DNA of 12,292 nt from an uncultured Collinsella sp. (GCA_958346935.1 CATVTM010000062.1:1-12292); one strand, 5' to 3'; positions 1-7,083 are shown, counted from the first letter of the stretch. Notes: generated from the sequence alone by a model not told the origin. Numbers and translations: made by a program.

Positions 1-161
1 TGACGCGCCCCCGCAGTGCCCGCTTCCCCCAAGGACAATTATCAGTGCAGGTAGAACGCCTGCGGTTTTCTTAGTTTTGGGTGTATGGTTGGCGCCTGCG
101 GTCAAAACGTAGTAGATAGGCGCGTTTTGTGGCTGACGGCCCCTATCGGCTCCCAAGTTGA

Positions 162-1019
162 CTACTCCACGACCTTATCCGGCTGGATGAGCTCCTCGTA
201 GTAGCTGATGTGCTCGCGCGCGTCCTCGATTTCGGGCAGCAGGAAGTTGTAGATGACCTCGATGATCATCGTGGCGCTTATTTTGGAAAACGCAAAGTCG
301 CCCGTGGTGAGTAGCGCCTCGTGATTCACCGTATTAAAGGTATAGTCGGCCAGGCGCGCGAGTGGGGATTTGCTGTCGCCGCTGATAACGACCACCGTGG
401 CGCCCGTCTCGCGTGCGGCCTTTGCCATGCGGTTGAGGCGGCGCGACTTACCGGAGTTCGAGATCAGCACGATGACGTCGTCAGGCTTCAGGGTCAGCGC
501 AAAACCGATTGCGGTTTCACTGATGGTGCTCGCCATGCAGCGCAGGCCCAGCTGCGAAAACTTAAACGTCGCATCGAGCGCGACCGCGTTCGTATTGCCC
601 ACAGCTGCAAACTCAATAACCCCTGCATGCTTAAGGGCATGCACAACAGCCGCCAGCGTATCGTGGTCGATCCCGTCGATGGTTGCATTAAGCTCGCTCA
701 CCTTGGCAGCAAGGATATTCTTGAGGCTCTGCTCCATGTTGTCGAGCGAGACCTCGTCGGTCAGGCCCTCGTTGCGCTGGCTTTCCAAGTCGCGCGCCAA
801 CGAAAACTGAAAGCTGCGGAAGCTGCCAAAGCCTAGTTTGCGGCAAAAGCGCGAAACCGTCGCCTCGGACGTGGCGGCAGCTCGTGAGAGCTGGGCGGCT
901 GTCAGGCGCGGAGCCTCGGACTGGTTCTCCAGAATATAGTCGACAATGCGCTGCTCGGATTCGCTGTATCCCTTATGGGTGCTAATGAGGGAGAGCGCGC
1001 TCTTGCTGCTATCGGTCAT
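162..1019 (-). CDS. RpiR/MurR-family transcriptional regulator with SIS domain
   Basis: A 285-residue DNA-binding regulator, probably sensing a phosphosugar and controlling the divergent PTS permease gene. An N-terminal RpiR helix-turn-helix covers about residues 1-80; the recognition part is near 40-64 and includes the run TSEATVSRFCRKLGF, typical of the family. A SIS (sugar isomerase) domain spans about 130-255, with the phosphosugar-binding loop ISNSGKSRR at 186-194. The length is normal for the family. The start is placed at the ATG of MTDSSKS because AGGAG lies 6 bases upstream. The frame stays open 22 codons further, to position 1085, but that ATG has no ribosome binding site and lies upstream of a good -10 box. 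Family and divergent arrangement are clear; the effector (fructose-1-phosphate or another hexose phosphate) and the direction of control are inferred. Confidence 0.9.
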   Translation of the reverse strand: MTDSSKSALSLISTHKGYSESEQRIVDYILENQSEAPRLTAAQLSRAAATSEATVSRFCRKLGFGSFRSFQFSLARDLESQRNEGLTDEVSLDNMEQSLKNILAAKVSELNATIDGIDHDTLAAVVHALKHAGVIEFAAVGNTNAVALDATFKFSQLGLRCMASTISETAIGFALTLKPDDVIVLISNSGKSRRLNRMAKAARETGATVVVISGDSKSPLARLADYTFNTVNHEALLTTGDFAFSKISATMIIEVIYNFLLPEIEDAREHISYYEELIQPDKVVE

Positions 1020-1066
1020 GGATGGCTCCTGGTTGGCATGAAAAACAGACGTGTTATGCACGCCAT

Positions 1067-1072
1067 AGTATA
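1067..1072 (-). promoter_or_regulatory. Candidate -10 box of the RpiR-type regulator gene
   Basis: On the minus strand this reads TATACT, one base from the consensus, and would give a leader of roughly 40 bases before the ATG at 1019. No good -35 hexamer stands 16-18 bases upstream, so the call rests on the -10 box and its position. Confidence 0.4.
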
Positions 1073-1125
1073 CGGGCATTTTCAATTACAAGATACACCT
1101 TGCCGATTCAAGCAATGATGATAAA

Positions 1126-1165
1126 CTTTCACCTACCGTTTACGGTTATGAAAGAACCTTTCACC
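1126..1165. promoter_or_regulatory. Candidate operator cluster in the divergent promoter region
   Basis: Several symmetric elements lie between the regulator and permease genes. ACCGT-TT-ACGGT (1135-1146) is a 5-bp inverted repeat. TGAAAG-AAC-CTTTCA (1149-1163) is a 6-bp inverted repeat. The octamer CTTTCACC occurs twice, at 1126-1133 and 1158-1165, 32 bases apart, close to three helical turns. Another CTTTCA lies at 1212-1217. This is where an RpiR-type regulator or a second regulator would be expected to bind, but no published site is matched here. Confidence 0.4.
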
Positions 1166-1229
1166 GGAGAATTGCGCCTTGTCTCTTCTCACGCAAGCGG
1201 TGGGTTGGTATCTTTCAGTTGTGGAAAAG

Positions 1230-1268
1230 CGCGCCACGAGGCGCGTGTAGGGGAGCGCCCGCGGGCGC
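1230..1268 (+). promoter_or_regulatory. Two GC-rich hairpins in the leader of the PTS permease gene
   Basis: CGCGCC (1230-1235) pairs with GGCGCG (1240-1245) across an ACGA loop. The 14-base perfect palindrome GCGCCCGCGGGCGC (1255-1268) follows. Both lie just upstream of the ribosome binding site at 1279-1286 and neither has a T-run, so they are not ordinary terminators. They could affect leader stability or translation; no function is demonstrated. Confidence 0.45.
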
Positions 1269-1290
1269 AGAACTCAAGAAGGAGGGACAC

Positions 1291-3300
1291 ATGTCTAAGT
1301 TTGACATCATCGCCGCCACCGGTTGCCCGACCGGTATCGCGCACACCTTCATGGCGAAGGAGGCGCTGGAGAAGGCAGCTGCCGAGCGCGGTCTGACCAT
1401 TAAGGTCGAGACCCATGGCCAGGTCGGTGTCGAGAACGAGCTCACGAAGGGTGAGATCGCCGGTGCCAAGGCCGTCGTCGTCGCAGCTGATAAGGATGTC
1501 CAGGCGGAGCGTTTCGCCGGTAAGCCCATGGTTTCCGTTGGTGTTTCCAAGGCCCTGTCCGTCGAGGCCGCCGGCAAGCTGATTGACCGCGCGCTCCGCG
1601 CCAAGGGCGACGACTCGGTTGCCGCCGCTGCCGATGTCGAGGACGAGGTCGAGGAGAAGGAGTCCGTCGGCCACATTATCTACAAGCACCTCATGAACGG
1701 CGTCAGCCACATGCTGGTCTTCGTCGTTGCCGGTGGTGTCCTGACCGCCGTTTCGTTCCTGTGGGGCATTACGTCCTTCGATTCGACGGCGTCTGACTAC
1801 AACAGCTTTGCTGCGATGCTCAAGATCATCGGCGGCATCGCCATGAACCTTATGGTTCCGGTGCTTTCCGCCTACATCGCCGAATCCATCGGCAAGCGCC
1901 CGGCGCTCGTCCCCGGCTTCGTTGCCGGTATGATCGCCATCCAGGGCCTGCCTGTTAACGCCGAGACCGGCATGATCGACGCCGGTGGCGCCGGCGTGGG
2001 CTTCGGCTTCCTGGGCGGCATCGTTGGCGGCTTCCTCGCCGGCTATGTCATCCTGCTGCTCGAGAAGGTCTTTGCCGGCCTGCCCAAGAACCTGGACGGC
2101 CTCAAGGCTATCTTCCTGTACCCGCTGTTCTCGACGGCTATCGTCGGCCTCGTGATGCTCGGCATCTCCGGCCCCATGGCTGCCATCAACACCGCCATGA
2201 TGGACTTCCTCAAGGGTCTGTCCGCTTCTGGCGCCATCGTCCTGGGTCTTGCCATCGGCTGCATGTGCGCCGTTGACATGGGCGGCCCGGTCAACAAGGC
2301 TGCTTACGTCACCGGTACCGCTATGCTCACCGAGGCTCTGGCCGCCGGTGTTGGCACCGATACCTACAACTTCGGCACCAACTTCATGGCTGCCGTCTCC
2401 GCCGCCTGCATCGTTCCGCCGCTGATCACCACCTTTGCCGTCGTTGTCGGCAAGAAGTATTTCAGCCAGGAGGATCACGACGCCGGTGTCGTCAACCTCA
2501 TCCTTGGTTGCACCCACATCACCGAGGGCGCCATTCCGTTCATGACCAAGAACATCTGGCCCGTCATGCCCATCATGATGCTCGGTTCCTCTATCGCTTC
2601 GATCCTGACCATTATGTTCAACGTTCACGATCCGGCGCCTCACGGTGGCTTCCTGGTCCTGCCCGTTGTCGAGAACGGTCCGCTGTGGGTCCTCGCGATC
2701 CTCATCGGCGCTGTGGTCGGTGGCATCCTGTTCGTGGCCTTCAAGAAGTATGACTTCGAGAAGAACCAGAAGGCCGCTCCTGCCGCTCCCGCCAAGCCGG
2801 TTGAAGCCCCCAAGGCCGCTGCCGTCGAGGCTCCCAAGGCCGAGGCTTCCGACTTCGTGAAGGTCGAGAATGTCTTTGTCGCCGAGGACTTCGCTTCTCG
2901 TGACGAGGCCCTGAGCTTCGTCTCCAACCAGGCCGTCAAGGCCGGTATCGCCAGCGACGCCGACGCCGTGATGAACGCCTTCCTGGCCCGCGAGGCCGAG
3001 GGCACCACGGGCATGATGGAGGGCTTTGCCATCCCGCATGCCAAGTCCGATGCCATTACCGAGGCTGCCGTCATCGTCGTCAAGGACGAGTCCGGCGTGA
3101 CCGGTTGGGACACCATGGACGGCGCTCCCGTCAACGTGGCCATCGCCCTGCTCATCCCGGGTGCACAGGCCGGCACTACGCACCTCAAGATCCTGTCCAA
3201 GGTTGCCGAGGCGCTCATGGACGAGGACTTCCGTGCCACCGTCAAGGGTTCCACCGACGCCGCCGAGATCGCCAAGACGATCAACGCCCGTCTGGTCTAA
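1291..3300 (+). CDS. Fructose-type PTS permease, fused IIB-IIC-IIA
   Basis: A 669-residue membrane protein that would import fructose, or a related hexose, and phosphorylate it as it enters. The IIB domain is N-terminal (about 1-100), with phosphocysteine Cys12 in the fructose-type motif ATGCPTGIAHTF. An acidic linker (about 106-127) leads to the hydrophobic IIC channel (about 127-490), which carries GGPVNKAAY at 331-339, a hallmark of fructose IIC. An Ala/Pro/Lys linker (about 493-520) joins the IIA domain, whose phospho-accepting His583 sits in FAIPHAKSD. The start follows a strong AAGGAGGG 4 bases upstream; the frame extends 24 codons further but without a comparable site. The domain order B-C-A differs from the A-B-C order of Bacillus FruA. 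A terminator follows. The PTS class is certain; the substrate is inferred from the class and from the neighbouring 1-phosphofructokinases. Confidence 0.93.
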   Translation: MSKFDIIAATGCPTGIAHTFMAKEALEKAAAERGLTIKVETHGQVGVENELTKGEIAGAKAVVVAADKDVQAERFAGKPMVSVGVSKALSVEAAGKLIDRALRAKGDDSVAAAADVEDEVEEKESVGHIIYKHLMNGVSHMLVFVVAGGVLTAVSFLWGITSFDSTASDYNSFAAMLKIIGGIAMNLMVPVLSAYIAESIGKRPALVPGFVAGMIAIQGLPVNAETGMIDAGGAGVGFGFLGGIVGGFLAGYVILLLEKVFAGLPKNLDGLKAIFLYPLFSTAIVGLVMLGISGPMAAINTAMMDFLKGLSASGAIVLGLAIGCMCAVDMGGPVNKAAYVTGTAMLTEALAAGVGTDTYNFGTNFMAAVSAACIVPPLITTFAVVVGKKYFSQEDHDAGVVNLILGCTHITEGAIPFMTKNIWPVMPIMMLGSSIASILTIMFNVHDPAPHGGFLVLPVVENGPLWVLAILIGAVVGGILFVAFKKYDFEKNQKAAPAAPAKPVEAPKAAAVEAPKAEASDFVKVENVFVAEDFASRDEALSFVSNQAVKAGIASDADAVMNAFLAREAEGTTGMMEGFAIPHAKSDAITEAAVIVVKDESGVTGWDTMDGAPVNVAIALLIPGAQAGTTHLKILSKVAEALMDEDFRATVKGSTDAAEIAKTINARLV

Positions 3301-3337
3301 CCCCGCAACACGCGAATACCATCGCCCCCCTGTAACA

Positions 3338-3373
3338 AAGGCGGAGTCCCTTTCCAGGGCCTCCGCCTTTTTC
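3338..3373 (+). terminator. Intrinsic terminator after the PTS permease gene
   Basis: AAAGGCGGAG pairs with CTCCGCCTTT around a short loop and ends in a T-run, about 40 bases after the permease stop codon. It would separate permease transcription from ptsH downstream. Confidence 0.9.
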
Positions 3374-3390
3374 ATGCCCCTTCTTCTAAC

Positions 3391-3453
3391 TTGCGGTGAA
3401 ATAAGGACTGTTTAAACGTTTCAACCGCAAAATCAGTCCCTATTTCACCGCAA
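3391..3453. repeat. Inverted repeat with 20-base arms and an internal third copy of the arm motif
   Basis: The arms 3391-3410 and 3434-3453 are complementary at 19 of 20 positions. The odd pair is A-C in plus-strand RNA and a G-U wobble in minus-strand RNA. The 23-base centre contains TTTCAACCGCAA (3419-3430), nearly the same as TTTCACCGCAA at the end of the right arm (3443-3453), so the left arm could pair with either. No open frame of credible coding character covers it. It resembles a dispersed palindromic element of the REP or small-MITE kind; copy number cannot be judged from one window. Confidence 0.75.
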
Positions 3454-3561
3454 CTTACAGAAGGACATAGAGGGAACTGCCCATTGAGTCTTTGTCGCGA
3501 ACAGATCCTCAGCCAGAATTCCGTTCCGCCGATATTGCTCTGGACCGACCGAGTTTCCGCA

Positions 3562-3690
3562 GCTCGCCCGCCGGGCGGGGCGGTTAAGTTTGTCGCGAGT
3601 TCCGCACGCAAAGGAAAGCACTTAATGTGCTTTCCGTCTTGCGCAGGACTGTAGAGCAGCAAACTTAACCGCCCCGCCCGGCGGGCGAGC
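3562..3690. repeat. Long inverted repeat (31-bp perfect arms) with a nested hairpin
   Basis: Positions 3562-3592 are a perfect reverse complement of 3660-3690. The outer part of each arm is very GC-rich and the inner end is AT-rich (GGTTAAGTTTG). Within the 67-base interior a second hairpin forms: GGAAAGCAC (3613-3621) with GTGCTTTCC (3627-3635), extended by CGCAA (3607-3611) with TTGCG (3639-3643). The 129-base element could extrude as a cruciform or be transcribed as one long hairpin. It lies in the 527-base gap between the permease stop and ptsH. No coding capacity is credible. It is probably a palindromic mobile or dispersed element; a structured regulatory RNA is the alternative. Confidence 0.8.
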
Positions 3691-3754
3691 GCAGGGATAC
3701 GACATCTGTCCAACAATTCGTGTGAAACACAATGAAAAACCGTTTGATGTGAGT

Positions 3755-3760
3755 TAATAT
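3755..3760 (+). promoter_or_regulatory. Candidate -10 box upstream of ptsH
   Basis: TAATAT sits in an AT-rich patch 68 bases before the ptsH ATG and after the repeats. No convincing -35 lies 16-18 bases upstream. A promoter in this gap is expected because of the terminator after the permease gene, but its exact position is uncertain. Confidence 0.3.
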
Positions 3761-3827
3761 AAACAACGTCGTGAATCTGACTCCTGCCACATGCATGACA
3801 GGGGTTAAACACAAAAAGGAGTCAATT

Positions 3828-4091
3828 ATGGTTTCTGAGAAGGCTACCCTCGTTAATCCTCAGGGTCTGCACATGCGTCCGGCTGGTCTGTTCGCCTCCA
3901 CCATGGGCAAGTACGCCTGTGACGTGACGGTCGTCACCCCCGAGAAGGAGGTCAACGGCAAGTCCCCGATGGCACTTATGGCTGCTGGTATCCCCTGCGG
4001 CACCGAGGTCGAGGTCAAGTGCGACGGCGCTGACGAGGCCGAGGCTCTGGCTGCTGCCATCGAGCTCATCAAGAGCGGTCTTGGCGAGTAG
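3828..4091 (+). CDS. ptsH: Phosphocarrier protein HPr
   Basis: An 87-residue cytoplasmic phosphocarrier that takes phosphate from Enzyme I and passes it to the IIA domain of PTS permeases. The active-site His15 lies in NPQGLHMRPAG. Ser46, in VNGKSPM, stands where low-GC Gram-positive HPr is phosphorylated by HPr kinase, although residue 47 is Pro rather than the Ile usual there. The length is standard. The start is set by AAAGGAG 6 bases upstream; the frame is open 19 codons further but those add no HPr homology. Enzyme I follows after 127 bases containing a terminator-like hairpin. The identification is secure; whether Ser46 is used for regulation cannot be told from the window. Confidence 0.97.
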   Translation: MVSEKATLVNPQGLHMRPAGLFASTMGKYACDVTVVTPEKEVNGKSPMALMAAGIPCGTEVEVKCDGADEAEALAAAIELIKSGLGE

Positions 4092-4133
4092 AACTCAAAC
4101 GGGTCGCATGTTGAACAACTAAGTTCATATTTG

Positions 4134-4172
4134 GGGGCGCAGTGACCTGTTGTAAGGTAGCTGCGCTCTTTT
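4134..4172 (+). terminator. Terminator-like hairpin (possible attenuator) between ptsH and ptsI
   Basis: GCGCAG (4137-4142) pairs with CTGCGC (4161-4166), and ACC (4145-4147) with GGT (4156-4158) further in, followed by TCTTTT. I saw no clear new promoter between this hairpin and ptsI, so it may be a partial terminator that lets HPr be made in excess of Enzyme I. Confidence 0.6.
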
Positions 4173-4218
4173 GTCATGGATATGGCAAAACGCTTTATCA
4201 CATGACACGGAGAGAGGA

Positions 4219-5928
4219 ATGGGAATGTATCAGGGAGTCAACGCTTCCGAGGGCATCGGTATCGGCACCGTCATGGTCGCCGTCGATCCCGACTTGACGT
4301 TTGAGCCGCACGAGGTTGCCGATTCGGCAGCAGAGAAGGAGCGCTATCAGTCCGCTCTTTCGGTCTTCTGCGAGAAGACCCAGGCTCAGGCCGACCACAT
4401 GAAGGAGACGGTGGGCGAGGCCGAGGCCGAGATCATGAGCGGACACATTGTCCTGGCTCAGGACCCGGGCATGACCGACGCCATCAACGCCGCCATTGAC
4501 GGCGGTACCTGCGCCGAGCAGGCGCTCATGGACACCTCGACCATGTTCGAGAACATGTTCCTGTCCATGGACGACGAGATGTTTCGTCTGCGCGCGGCCG
4601 ACATCGCCGACATCCGCACCGGTATTCTGGCCGAGCTGCTGGGCAAGGAGGTCGTCGACCTCTCCGTCCTGCCCGAGAATACTGTCGTTGTCGTGCACGA
4701 CCTCACGCCGTCCATGACCGCCACGATCGATAAGGCCCACGTTGCCGGTATCGTCACCGAGACCGGTGGCCGCACGTCGCACTCCGCGATTATTGCGCGC
4801 GCCCTCGAGATCCCGGCTGTCCTTTCGGTTTCCAATAGCTGCACCGCGCTGCGCAACGGTATGACCGTTGTCGTCGACGGTGGCAAGGGTATCGTTGAGG
4901 CCGATCCCGACGAGGAGACGCTCGCCGCATACACCGCCAAGGCCGAGGCCTTCGCTGCCGAGAAGGCAGCCCTCGAGGCCTTCCGCGGCAAGCCGTCCGT
5001 GACTGCCGATGGCATCAAGAAGATCATCGCCTGCAACATCGGTAACCCCGATGACGTGCCCAACGCGCTCGATCACGACGCCGAGGCCATCGGTCTGTTC
5101 CGCTCCGAGTTCCTGTTCATGGACTCTGCTGAGCTTCCTTCCGAGGAGGAGCAGTTCAACGCCTACCGTAAGGTCGCCAGCGCGCTCAAGGGTGCTCCGG
5201 TCATCATCCGCACGCTCGATGTTGGCGGCGACAAGGAGATTCCGTATCTGCACATGGTCAAGGAAGATAACCCCTTCATGGGCTTCCGCGCCGTGCGTTA
5301 CTGCCTGGCCAATCCCGACCAGTACAAGGTCCAGCTCCGCGCTCTGCTGCGCGCTAGCGCCTTCGGTGACGTCAAGATCATGATCCCGCTCGTCACCTGC
5401 GTCGAGGAGGTCTTGGCTGTCAAGGAGCTCGTCGAGCAGTGCAAGGCCGAGCTGACCGAAGAGGGTCGCAAGTTCAACGAGAACATCGAGGTCGGCATCA
5501 TGGTCGAGACGCCCGCCGCTTCGCTGCTCGCAGACCGTCTTGCCGAGGTCGCCGACTTCTTCTCCATCGGCACCAATGACCTGATCGGCTACACCATGTG
5601 CGCCGACCGTGGTAACGACACCATCTCCAACCTGTACCAGGTTTACTATCCCGCCGTGCTCCGCTCGCTCAAGAACATCATCGAGAGCGGCGTGAAGGCC
5701 GGCATCATGGTCGGTATGTGCGGCGAAGCCGCTGCCGATCCGCTGCTCGAGCCGCTGCTGATCAGCTGGGGCCTGGAGGAGTTCTCGATGAGCGCTCCTT
5801 CTATCCTGCGCGCCCGCAAGACCATCAGCCAGTGGACCAAGGCCGAGTGCGACGAGCTCGCCGAGAAGGCGCTCGCCTGCAACACCGCCGCCGAGGTCAA
5901 GGCACTGCTCGAGTCCGCAGCTCGCTAA
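4219..5928 (+). CDS. ptsI: PTS Enzyme I (phosphoenolpyruvate-protein phosphotransferase)
   Basis: A 569-residue cytoplasmic enzyme that autophosphorylates from PEP and transfers the phosphate to HPr. The swivelling phosphohistidine domain has the catalytic His188 in GGRTSHSAIIAR. The C-terminal PEP-binding barrel keeps the expected residues: Arg295 in RSEFLF, Arg331 in RTLDVGGDKE, the SIGTNDL segment, and the acid-base Cys501 in GMCGEAA. These fall one position from their E. coli counterparts (189, 296, 332, 502), so the protein is full length. Two start codons are possible: ATG 4219, with GGAG 6 bases upstream, and ATG 4225, with AGAGG 7 bases upstream. The first is used here, and the difference is two residues. 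It probably forms an operon with ptsH and the first kinase. Confidence 0.97.
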   Translation: MGMYQGVNASEGIGIGTVMVAVDPDLTFEPHEVADSAAEKERYQSALSVFCEKTQAQADHMKETVGEAEAEIMSGHIVLAQDPGMTDAINAAIDGGTCAEQALMDTSTMFENMFLSMDDEMFRLRAADIADIRTGILAELLGKEVVDLSVLPENTVVVVHDLTPSMTATIDKAHVAGIVTETGGRTSHSAIIARALEIPAVLSVSNSCTALRNGMTVVVDGGKGIVEADPDEETLAAYTAKAEAFAAEKAALEAFRGKPSVTADGIKKIIACNIGNPDDVPNALDHDAEAIGLFRSEFLFMDSAELPSEEEQFNAYRKVASALKGAPVIIRTLDVGGDKEIPYLHMVKEDNPFMGFRAVRYCLANPDQYKVQLRALLRASAFGDVKIMIPLVTCVEEVLAVKELVEQCKAELTEEGRKFNENIEVGIMVETPAASLLADRLAEVADFFSIGTNDLIGYTMCADRGNDTISNLYQVYYPAVLRSLKNIIESGVKAGIMVGMCGEAAADPLLEPLLISWGLEEFSMSAPSILRARKTISQWTKAECDELAEKALACNTAAEVKALLESAAR

Positions 5929-5945
5929 TTTTGTATCAGAGGTAA

Positions 5946-5975
5946 CCGCGTGGTTGGAATGGGCCGGCCACGCGG
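5946..5975 (+). other. Intercistronic hairpin between ptsI and the first 1-phosphofructokinase gene
   Basis: CCGCGTGGTTGG (5946-5957) pairs with CCGGCCACGCGG (5964-5975), a 12-bp stem with two G-U wobbles and a 6-base loop. No T-run follows, so it does not look like an intrinsic terminator. It could protect or mark a processing point in a shared transcript. A shorter alternative stem, GGGCCG with CGGCCC (5961-5978), competes with it. Confidence 0.6.
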
Positions 5976-6002
5976 CCCTCACATATACAGGGGGTACTGT
6001 AA

Positions 6003-6935
6003 ATGTTCTACACGCTAACCGCTAACCCGGCTGTCGACATGACGGTTTCGAGCTCTCCGCTCGAGCCCGATGAGAACGTCCGCACCGGCTCGGCCAGCTA
6101 CACGGCTAACGGCAAGGGCCTTGACGTGTCCTTCGCCTTTAAGAAGATGGGCGTCGACACCGTCGCACTCGGCTTCTTTGCTGGCTTCACGGGCAAGTTC
6201 ATCGTCGAGGAGGTCATGAACCTGGGTTGCCTCTGCCGCCCGGTCTGGACCGACGGTATCACGCGCATTAACACCTACGTCAACGATGGACAGCACGAGT
6301 ACGGCATCCTGAACCCGGGTGCTCCGATCACGCCGCAGCACCAGGAGGAGCTCTACAACATCCTGGACACCGCGGGCGATCTCGAGTGCCTGATCGTTTC
6401 CGGCTCCGTGCCTCCCAAAGCTACGCCCGACTTCCTGGCTCAGGTCATGGAGCACGCTCAGGCTCGTGGCGCCGACGTCGTCCTGGACCTGTCCTCCGAC
6501 AAGCTCAAGGAGCTCGCTCACAAGAAGCCGCTGCTCATCAAGCCGAACCATCACGAGATGAAGGCCATCTTCGGCGTGCCGGTCGACACCGACGACGAGG
6601 TCCGCGTTGCCATGAAGATGGCTCACGACGCTGGCGTTCAGAACGTGCTGCTCACCCGTGGTAGCCGCGGCGACGCTTACTTCTCCAACGGCGAGGACAT
6701 CTGGTACGCCAAGCGTGAGTTCAACATCAAGCTGGTTTCTTCCGTCTGCGCCGGCGACTGCACCCTCGCTGCGTTCCTGCACAAGTGGTACAGGGATCGC
6801 GACAACGTCGAGGAGGCCATGAAGCTCGCTATGGCCACCGGCGCCAACGTTGCCGAGTCCGTCGGCATTGGTGACTTTGGTCACGTCGACGAGTACAGCA
6901 AGCGCGTTGCTGTCCGCAAGCTCGATCGTCAGTAA
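6003..6935 (+). CDS. 1-phosphofructokinase (PfkB family), first copy
   Basis: A 310-residue PfkB/ribokinase-fold kinase, expected to phosphorylate fructose-1-phosphate, the product of the fructose PTS, to fructose-1,6-bisphosphate. The N-terminus FYTLTANPAVD and the substrate-loop motif NGKGLDVSFAF match the 1-phosphofructokinase/LacC branch. The C-terminal ATP and catalytic motif reads CAGDC, with catalytic base Asp252; the usual family form is GAGDS, so Cys249 replaces the first glycine. GGGGG about 8 bases upstream supports the ATG. It follows ptsI after 74 bases containing a hairpin and ends at a strong terminator. Tagatose-6-phosphate kinase is a conceivable alternative, but the PTS context favours fructose-1-phosphate. 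It has a divergent second copy just downstream. Confidence 0.88.
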   Translation: MFYTLTANPAVDMTVSSSPLEPDENVRTGSASYTANGKGLDVSFAFKKMGVDTVALGFFAGFTGKFIVEEVMNLGCLCRPVWTDGITRINTYVNDGQHEYGILNPGAPITPQHQEELYNILDTAGDLECLIVSGSVPPKATPDFLAQVMEHAQARGADVVLDLSSDKLKELAHKKPLLIKPNHHEMKAIFGVPVDTDDEVRVAMKMAHDAGVQNVLLTRGSRGDAYFSNGEDIWYAKREFNIKLVSSVCAGDCTLAAFLHKWYRDRDNVEEAMKLAMATGANVAESVGIGDFGHVDEYSKRVAVRKLDRQ

Positions 6936-6963
6936 TCGAAACGCGACATATTCGTGCGCATGT

Positions 6964-6994
6964 GGCGCCCCGGTTTCGGCTGGGGCGCCTTTTT
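6964..6994 (+). terminator. Intrinsic terminator after the first 1-phosphofructokinase gene
   Basis: GGCGCCCC (6964-6971) and GGGGCGCC (6982-6989) form an 8-bp GC stem followed by five T. It would end the ptsH-ptsI-kinase transcript. Confidence 0.92.
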
Positions 6995-7083
6995 GTTCCG
7001 CCACGGGGGAGAGGTGTCCCGCCGTACTTCATCGCTTCCACACCGTTCGCCGAGTTGTCCTAGCCTTTTACCGATGCGTGGAA

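Noticed and set aside
1..161. Direct repeat GCCTGCGGT (59-67 and 93-101) and a small GCAGG/CCTGC stem
   Set aside because: The repeat is short, and the 5-bp stem is too weak to call a terminator or operator. No gene is supported in this stretch.
1189..3375. Long open frame on the minus strand opposite the permease gene
   Set aside because: It is a shadow of GC-rich third positions in the permease gene: its translation is Gly/Asp/His-rich with no recognisable domain, while the plus strand encodes a complete PTS protein. The same holds for the frames opposite ptsI, the two kinases and cca.
3562..3690. CRISPR or riboswitch interpretation of the long inverted repeat
   Set aside because: There are no regularly spaced direct repeats, and the fold is a simple long hairpin resembling no riboswitch class I know.
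3372..3812. Minus-strand open frame of 146 codons across the gap before ptsH
   Set aside because: It runs straight through both inverted repeats, has no recognisable motif and lacks the codon bias of the neighbouring genes. The region is better explained as repeats.
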